Positions 39,552-44,819 of a DNA stretch of 44,819 nt are shown in pieces. The stretch comes from an uncultured bacterium. GTDB taxonomy: Bacteria; Planctomycetota; UBA1135; GCA-002686595. Under the pieces are notes generated by a model, which searched no databases, was not told the DNA's origin, and saw nothing but the letters and a program-made list of their open reading frames with translations. Position 1 is the first letter of the stretch. Each line of letters opens with the position of its first letter. The DNA is taken from positions 1 through 44,819 of the forward strand of contig CALCXM010000097.1 of the NCBI GenBank assembly GCA_937905825.1, given 5' to 3'. Made by a program: the position numbers and the translations under genes.

Positions 39552-41939
39552 TCAAGGAAGCGTCAGTTCGCGCAAATCCAGGTCCGTTTCAAGGCCATCC
39601 CCCACGAGGACGGAGCGCTGCACGATGCGATCGAGATGGACGGAGATCGTGATGACGTACTGTCCCGGGGCGCACTTCATCGACCAGGATCCGTCCTCAG
39701 AACTCGATCTCATCGCGATGCAGCCGGAGTAGACCTCCGTCTGATCTCTACAAATCCGGATCCAACCGGAGTCCAGGTCTGCCCCCTTGAAGAGAATGCG
39801 CAGACCACTCGTGAAGGACGCGCAGGAACCCGGGACGAGTTGCCATGTTTCACCCGCCCGAACGCTGACGGTGCGAGTTCCCAGGACGACTCCACCTGCA
39901 GTTTCGATCACGTCGTACTGCCCCGCCGGAAGACAAAGGGTCCGCTCCGTGCCCACAGGAAAATCGAGCACCGTGGATCCGGAGAGCGTGACGACCTTGA
40001 CCCGATCCACCCTGGCGCCACCTCCTGACTTGGGGGCTTGTACCTCGAGCCATCCTTTGCCGCGCAACTCGATCTCGCCCAAGTTCAGCTCTCCCCCCCC
40101 CAACCAACCGAGCCGTCCCGCGTCCACAAGATCGCCATCCAAGGTCGTCACGTCATAGGCCCACTCTCCACGATTGGGCAGCTGAATCGCGAATCGGCCG
40201 TCCACGGGAGTCGTCGCCGTCTCTAGCCGAACAGTAGAGCCCAGAGGATAGAAAGAGAGGAGGTGTGCTTCGTTGACCCGATCCACCTGAGTCACGACCC
40301 TTCCGGTCACATGGGTGCTTTGAGCGCGGTCGGTGGGAACTTGAATGAGGAGAGGCTTGGAATCCGCAAGTGAAACGCTTTCCCGGTGGACCACTAGCTT
40401 GGTCCCGAGATCGTAACTCACGGAGAGTTGGCCACGACTGGATCGCCAGGGGCCAACTTCAAACTTGCCATTCACCGTGCTCGTCAAGAGCCGCTCACCC
40501 TCGGACTCGATGCAGACGACCCAATAGCCGCCGGGGTAGGGAACCGGGGGATCCACACGGCCGGTGATCCTGCGCCCCTCTTTCAGATGGAGGATCCAAT
40601 CCCCGTGCGAGACTTGCTGGCCCAGGGCCAGAGGCACCTCGGAGACCAATGGCTCATAACCTTCAAGGCGACAATGCACTTTTGCTGTTCCAGGCGAAAG
40701 GGAGTCCAGAGTGTAGCGGCCCTCCGAATCACTTTGGACCCAGCGAGCGCAGGGGTCGGACCAACGCCCCACACCAACATGAGTCCCCTCGAGCGCAATC
40801 CCGTTCTCATCCACAATGCGGCCGGAAAGCACCGACTCACGCTCTAGAGTCAAAAGGATGTTCTGCCAGTCCACCTGTCCCCCTTCGGATCCGATGGAGT
40901 TCGACGCGAAGCCCTCGTGCATCGATGACAAGCTGAACGCAGCCCGGGGAACACCATGGAAAGAGAAGGATCCGTCCGGGCCGGTCTCGGCTCGCATGGA
41001 GAGGTAGCGCTGCGCCCGTCGCCCAGGCAAGGCACCGGGACGCGCTCCCCCGGATCCGCCGAAGAGTCGCAGCAAGACCTCGGCACCTGGAATCCCCCTG
41101 GACTCCATGTCCACAACGCGGCCCGCGAGCAACGCTCCACCGCGCTTCAAAATGAATTGCACTTCGTAGGAGCGCTTCGCATTTAGGTTGGTCGGCAGCA
41201 GGGGCTGCGCCGCAGCAACCTCGAACCCGGGTGCGCGCGCGCAAAGGTCTCGACGAGCACTGAGCACGGCCTCAAAAGAGAAGACCCCGGACGTGTCCGC
41301 TCGAGCAACCTCCGAGACCTCCCGGGTCGAGCTGTAGTCCGAGACAAAAATGGCGGCACCGGGAACAGGCAAACCAGCTGCATCGACAACGGTTCCCGTG
41401 ATGGTCACCAGATCTTGGAGCACGACAGAGACTTGTCTCACTTCGCCAGGTGCAATCGTGATCACCCGCATGGCGAGTCCTTCAATTCGCAACCAATAGT
41501 CTCCGGTTGGCAAGCCCGACCATGCCCCCCGGCCACGGGCGTCGGTCGAACGGCTCGCGAGCTCGGAGTCGAGTCGGCGCCCATCGTGGGGTCTCAAGTG
41601 CAGCTTGCGATTCGAGAGTGGGCGTCGGGATTGATCCAGACCCTCGGACTCCAGCACGACATCCAGCTCACCCGTTTCACGCGCTAGCGCCGAGTGGGTG
41701 CCGAGCACAGGCAAAGGGGAAAGCACGGGCACCTCGGATTCGCGCCCTTGGCAAAGCGGAACAGCTGGTAGCGACACAAGGGCCTTGCTCGAGTGAGCCG
41801 GTGCGACAGCCCCTTTTCTCACCAGAACCAGCGCTCCGTCTGAAGAGTACAAACTCGCCGTTCCCACCAAGACCATCAGCAGCGTGGCCAGTGAGACGAG
41901 CAGGCGGCTCGAGGTGGGTGCGTGGCCGATCTTTACCAT
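39552..41939 (-). CDS. Membrane-anchored protein with carboxypeptidase-regulatory-like repeats
   Basis: The 795-aa protein has an N-terminal hydrophobic anchor (LLVSLATLLMVLVGTASLY) and then a series of Ig-like carboxypeptidase-regulatory (CarboxypepD_reg) domains. The repeated motifs are ITGTVVDAAGLPVPGAAIFVSD, LAGRVVDMESRGIPGAEVLL, LSGRIVDENGIALEGTHVGV and ITGRVDPPV, each followed by DGSFSF- or EGRYTL-like strands. These domains are structural and often occur in surface proteins of planctomycetes. There is no peptidase domain. Its ATG overlaps the stop of the preceding gene (ATGGTAA), so the two genes form a unit. Confidence 0.8.
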   Translation of the reverse strand: MVKIGHAPTSSRLLVSLATLLMVLVGTASLYSSDGALVLVRKGAVAPAHSSKALVSLPAVPLCQGRESEVPVLSPLPVLGTHSALARETGELDVVLESEGLDQSRRPLSNRKLHLRPHDGRRLDSELASRSTDARGRGAWSGLPTGDYWLRIEGLAMRVITIAPGEVRQVSVVLQDLVTITGTVVDAAGLPVPGAAIFVSDYSSTREVSEVARADTSGVFSFEAVLSARRDLCARAPGFEVAAAQPLLPTNLNAKRSYEVQFILKRGGALLAGRVVDMESRGIPGAEVLLRLFGGSGGARPGALPGRRAQRYLSMRAETGPDGSFSFHGVPRAAFSLSSMHEGFASNSIGSEGGQVDWQNILLTLERESVLSGRIVDENGIALEGTHVGVGRWSDPCARWVQSDSEGRYTLDSLSPGTAKVHCRLEGYEPLVSEVPLALGQQVSHGDWILHLKEGRRITGRVDPPVPYPGGYWVVCIESEGERLLTSTVNGKFEVGPWRSSRGQLSVSYDLGTKLVVHRESVSLADSKPLLIQVPTDRAQSTHVTGRVVTQVDRVNEAHLLSFYPLGSTVRLETATTPVDGRFAIQLPNRGEWAYDVTTLDGDLVDAGRLGWLGGGELNLGEIELRGKGWLEVQAPKSGGGARVDRVKVVTLSGSTVLDFPVGTERTLCLPAGQYDVIETAGGVVLGTRTVSVRAGETWQLVPGSCASFTSGLRILFKGADLDSGWIRICRDQTEVYSGCIAMRSSSEDGSWSMKCAPGQYVITISVHLDRIVQRSVLVGDGLETDLDLRELTLP

Positions 41940-43033
41940 GGCTGAAGCCGTCCCAGAAGCGCCTCAGGCCAAAGGCCGACGTCTGTTCCAAAGGACACCT
42001 CCGCGGCCTCGCTGCGGAGATCCCGCAATTTGGTGCCGTTCGTCCAAATCACCGGCAGCTTGAGCGGCTCCGCCTGCGAAGGCCCATCCGTCGAAAGAGC
42101 GTCGCACCGAAAGAGCAGGGTGCGTTCCATTAGGATCCGATCGGCAACTCCGAGGGAGTCGAACCGCAAGGTCTCGTAGGCTCCAATCGGTGTGTCGTGC
42201 TGCTCGTGTTTCGCGATTCGCCGATAAAACGTGAGCACGTAGGCCAGCTCGCCCCGGGGCCCCAGCGTCAGATCGACGACGGCGAATGGAAGTCTCTGCC
42301 CCTCTTCGTAGCACACAGCGAACTGGTAGTTCGGGTCCACCGCCGACCTCGTCTTGTAGGTGGTAAGCCGCGAGCTAGCCGGAGTCTCCCAACGGGAGGA
42401 TCTCAGAAACTTGATGTAGAAGTCCTCGGTTCGCAGGGGCGCTAGAACTGCGCCCGGATCCGCTGGGCTGGTCGGCGGAGTCCCGTCCTGGTCGCGAACG
42501 GTGACTTGGTTTGTCGAAGACCGGAATCTGTATGCGGCGTCCAGGGTCAGAAGCGAGGACTCTGAGTGTCCGCTTTCCAACTGTAGGGTGAACGCAACAG
42601 CCGCGTTCCGCTTTGCATAGGTCGACGTGAGGAATCGGCCCCCGATCCCACCGGACGCCACATCCAAAACGCACGGCTCCATCTCAGAATGAAACAGCCC
42701 CAGTGCTTCGGCGTAAGATGGAGGCGCGCCGGTGAGTGTGCGCGTGACCCAGCTGTTCAGTGTTGCGACGTGATGGCTCGTGCATTCCTTCTGTTCCGGC
42801 ACCAGGATCGCTTTGCGATGAAGCTGGACCGACAGGAACAGGGGGCCACGAAGAGCCTGCAAGTGTTCACACAACTCCAGCAGCGCACCTGGAACCTCCC
42901 CGCGATTCGCGCCTGCCTCTCGCGTCACTCCGGGTTCGAGGAGCGGAGTCCCTCCATGCGTTGAAGCCTCAGGCGTCGAGACTGAATGGACAGTCAGCAA
43001 CGCGACACCGGCAAGCAACGGGCGGAAGTTCAT
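41933..43033 (-). CDS. Secreted protein of unknown function, coupled to the repeat protein
   Basis: The 366-aa product starts with a signal peptide (MNFRPLLAGVALLTVHSVS); the frame is open further upstream, but that part has no signal and overlaps the next gene's leader. The mature region is probably beta-rich (AAVAFTLQLESGHSES, FAVVDLTLGPRGELAYVLTFYRRI, LMERTLLFRCD) with no family I recognise. It is the upstream gene of a coupled pair with the carboxypeptidase-regulatory-like protein; a joint surface role is likely but not shown. Confidence 0.7.
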   Translation of the reverse strand: MNFRPLLAGVALLTVHSVSTPEASTHGGTPLLEPGVTREAGANRGEVPGALLELCEHLQALRGPLFLSVQLHRKAILVPEQKECTSHHVATLNSWVTRTLTGAPPSYAEALGLFHSEMEPCVLDVASGGIGGRFLTSTYAKRNAAVAFTLQLESGHSESSLLTLDAAYRFRSSTNQVTVRDQDGTPPTSPADPGAVLAPLRTEDFYIKFLRSSRWETPASSRLTTYKTRSAVDPNYQFAVCYEEGQRLPFAVVDLTLGPRGELAYVLTFYRRIAKHEQHDTPIGAYETLRFDSLGVADRILMERTLLFRCDALSTDGPSQAEPLKLPVIWTNGTKLRDLRSEAAEVSFGTDVGLWPEALLGRLQPW

Positions 43034-43125
43034 GCTTGGGCACTCACATCGAATAGAGGAAAGGAACGATTCATCGGTAGCAATAAGGATCTGGTCTCGC
43101 GGGTCGCTATCTGTGGCACAGGCTC

Positions 43126-43548
43126 CTAGCTTCCGAAGCAGGGTGTCCCGTCGCAACTCGCGACAGAGATAGGAAACTCTGAGCCATCGGGAACCCACGA
43201 GCATGCATACCGCCCGCCCCCGCAAGAGCTTCTCCTGCAATAGAACAAGGCTACATTTTCGTTGATGGTTGTGTTGACGCACTCTGCCTCCGAAGTGGCT
43301 ACAAAACAGCCTCCGGGATAGACATAGGGCCCCTGGGATTCCCCCTCCTCAGAACAAGCCGAGGATCCAAGGGGGACCCCACCCGCAGCGCAGGAGGCAG
43401 AACATCCAGCCCCGGCTGGGCCACTAGCGATATCGGCTTTTTCGCAGCAGTACCATTTGGGTTCTGGCTCAATCTCATCCGGCATGCCATGAATTTGGAT
43501 GGAGAGAAGTGCGAGGATTCCGGCGACGAGTGTGAACTGCTTCTTCAT
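43126..43548 (-). CDS. Cysteine-rich secreted small protein
   Basis: The 140-aa precursor has a clear signal peptide (KKQFTLVAGILALLSIQIHG), after which 12 cysteines lie in about 108 residues, including WYCCEK, GCSASC and YCRRSSC. An even number suggests up to six disulfides in an exported, compact protein. No family is recognised. It lies about 90 bp upstream of the start of the 41933-43033 gene on the same strand and may be co-transcribed with the following pair. Confidence 0.65.
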   Translation of the reverse strand: MKKQFTLVAGILALLSIQIHGMPDEIEPEPKWYCCEKADIASGPAGAGCSASCAAGGVPLGSSACSEEGESQGPYVYPGGCFVATSEAECVNTTINENVALFYCRRSSCGGGRYACSWVPDGSEFPISVASCDGTPCFGS

Positions 43549-43852
43549 GGTTTCGCTCTAATTCGGTGTTTGGATTCTCGCCCGGAACGCATCTGACAGG
43601 GGACTGGGCTCAGCCGTCGCCGCCTTCATTGCCCCTGGGTCATCGCCCTCAGCTTTGCCCAGGTCATGGAGCGGGGCCCCCGGGGGCCGATTGGAGGCAA
43701 TCTCTTCCTACCCAAATCAAAGTGCCCCTCGGTCTAAAAATGAGCAGTAAATCACCACGAAACATTTCTCCCGGCCTCGATTGAGTCAATCCCTTGGCGT
43801 CCAATTCGGTGTGCGCGCCGGCGGGATACCGCCGCAACCCCGCGACGACAGC
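43549..43852. other. Intergenic region with GC palindrome
   Basis: About 300 bp between two same-strand genes. A 14-bp perfect palindrome GGCCCCCGGGGGCC lies at 43675-43688. No gene, promoter or terminator could be assigned with confidence. Confidence 0.35.
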
Positions 43853-44819
43853 CTACAGGTCCAACCGCCCACGAACCGTTGCGCTAGCCAGGGCCTGCCT
43901 GGCGTACTCGCGCAAGGAATCGCGGACGAAGGAGTCGCGCAGCAACTCGACATGCCTCTCGTTGGTCAGATCAAGGGGACGTACCGCCGGCCATCTCTCG
44001 CCCAGCTTGACCAGGTAGTCACCCCGACTCCCCCGGAGGGGCCCAGAGATGCTGCCTGGAGCGGCGTCAAAGAAGAAGGATTCCGCGACGCCTTCACCGG
44101 CAACGAACTCCGTGAAGTCGGATTCTCCGAGTGCCTTTCGACAATCCCCAAAGCTTCTCTTGCTGCCTGCCATCCGGTACCACAAGGGACTCGGCGAGGT
44201 CCAGCAACCACCTCCAACAAGTGGAGGCGGTGGATCCCAGAACTCGCCGTGGGTTTGCCTCAGCTCGGACCAGTCCTCGGGGAACTTACGCAGTCGAGCC
44301 GCTAGCTGATTGGCCCGCTCGCGGGCTCTTCCCCAGCCATTCCGTTTCCAAGCGAAGGCATCCCAGTCAAAGGCGAGGATGGGCAGAAACTCGACTTGCA
44401 CAGTTCCCAAGCCAAATTGCGCATTGGCCCTCGGCAGGTACTCTCTCAACTCCACGGGCAGCCCATCGCCGACGGCTGCTTTCAGTCGCCAGGGAAAGGA
44501 TGCACGATAGGACTCATAGAGTTGGGCGTAGGCCAGCTCGGCTTCCCGATGGGCGCCGAATGCAAGGAGCGTTCCAGCGGCGTTGCGTCGCTCCCAACGG
44601 GAAAGCGCCTCGGCCCAGGGAAGCAGAACTCCTTCGCGCGCGAGCCGGCTCTTGGTCGCTTCCACGGTGGCGAGGAATCGTCGAGCGAACAGGAGTTCCT
44701 CTGAACTCACTGAGTGTTGAAGGGTCTCCCACAAGCTCGCGGTCTCCAACATCCGTGACGGACGACCATCGATCGGCGAAACTAGACGGCTCACCCACTC
44801 GGGTCGCTGGCGGACATCC
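43853..44819 (-). CDS. Parvulin-like (PpiC/SurA-type) protein, 5' end cut by window
   Basis: The minus-strand frame is open from the window edge to a stop at 43853, so the true start is probably outside; the GTG at 44794 is a weak alternative. The C-terminal part has the layout of parvulin-type prolyl isomerases: a block like ESFFFDAAPGSISGPLRGSRGDYLVKLGERWP, which corresponds to the 'PGxVSGPxxTxxGYHLIKV' end of the PPIase fold, then a helical tail. The upstream helices resemble a SurA-type chaperone region. The family helps secreted or outer-membrane proteins fold. The match is partial and by eye, so another helical secreted protein cannot be excluded. Confidence 0.55.
   Translation of the reverse strand, partial: DVRQRPEWVSRLVSPIDGRPSRMLETASLWETLQHSVSSEELLFARRFLATVEATKSRLAREGVLLPWAEALSRWERRNAAGTLLAFGAHREAELAYAQLYESYRASFPWRLKAAVGDGLPVELREYLPRANAQFGLGTVQVEFLPILAFDWDAFAWKRNGWGRARERANQLAARLRKFPEDWSELRQTHGEFWDPPPPLVGGGCWTSPSPLWYRMAGSKRSFGDCRKALGESDFTEFVAGEGVAESFFFDAAPGSISGPLRGSRGDYLVKLGERWPAVRPLDLTNERHVELLRDSFVRDSLREYARQALASATVRGRLDL

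Noticed and set aside
1..44819. tRNA, rRNA, CRISPR array, prophage or IS with terminal repeats
   Set aside because: No T-loop/anticodon patterns, spaced direct repeats or phage genes were seen; the only transposase-like gene is the RAYT type, which has no terminal repeats here.

Overview
The window is high-GC, gene-dense bacterial DNA that looks like a planctomycete (Planctomycetota). The reasons are several secreted proteins ending in the 'CFG..CPCGN ... FN(L/F)SNG' type of C-terminal module, a formylglycine sulfatase, a PA14/multi-c-heme protein paired with a dehydrogenase-like beta-propeller, a tricorn-like protease, PQQ-type propellers and many lipoproteins. This placement is inference; there is no rRNA or other marker gene here. 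No tRNA, rRNA, CRISPR array or prophage was seen.

Layout. 1-7.2 kb: 3' part of a Ser/Thr dehydratase, a LamG/DUF1080-like lipoprotein, a tricorn-type S41 protease with a clear terminator, about 800 bp with no visible gene, and a secreted CPCGN-module protein. 7.3-10 kb: a small carboxylesterase convergent with a secreted subtilase, with a strong shared hairpin between them. 10.2-12.6 kb: a translationally coupled pair, a GAK-type CofD-like protein and an ArsJ-like MFS exporter. 12.7-16.1 kb: a decayed O-acyltransferase, a 58-aa DUF5989-like membrane protein, and a HEAT-repeat lipoprotein coupled to a membrane SGNH hydrolase. 16.3-20.4 kb: a tRNA-dihydrouridine synthase, a PQQ-like propeller with two EF-hands, and a sulfatase. 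20.5-21.0 kb: an AhpD/peroxidase-related gene whose resolving-cysteine codon is an in-frame TGA followed by a SECIS-like hairpin, so a probable selenoprotein. 21.3-29.1 kb: a secreted unknown protein, the propeller/penta-heme PA14 pair, and an orphan family-5 solute-binding protein. 29.1-34.3 kb: a compact three-gene operon (adenylation-carrier-thioesterase protein, amidohydrolase, cytochrome P450) that resembles a small biosynthetic cluster, with a divergent SGNH protein beside it. 35.7-44.8 kb: lineage-type secreted proteins and lipoproteins, a RAYT-like HUH transposase, a carboxypeptidase-regulatory-like repeat protein with its coupled partner, a Cys-rich secreted peptide, and a partial parvulin-like gene running off the end.

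The most interesting items are the candidate selenoprotein (20484-21020), the CofD-like/ArsJ-like operon (10181-12642), the A-T-TE/amidohydrolase/P450 operon with a Cys in the thioesterase nucleophile elbow (29087-34296), and a leader with a small ORF and a terminator-like hairpin in front of the 36670-37929 gene.
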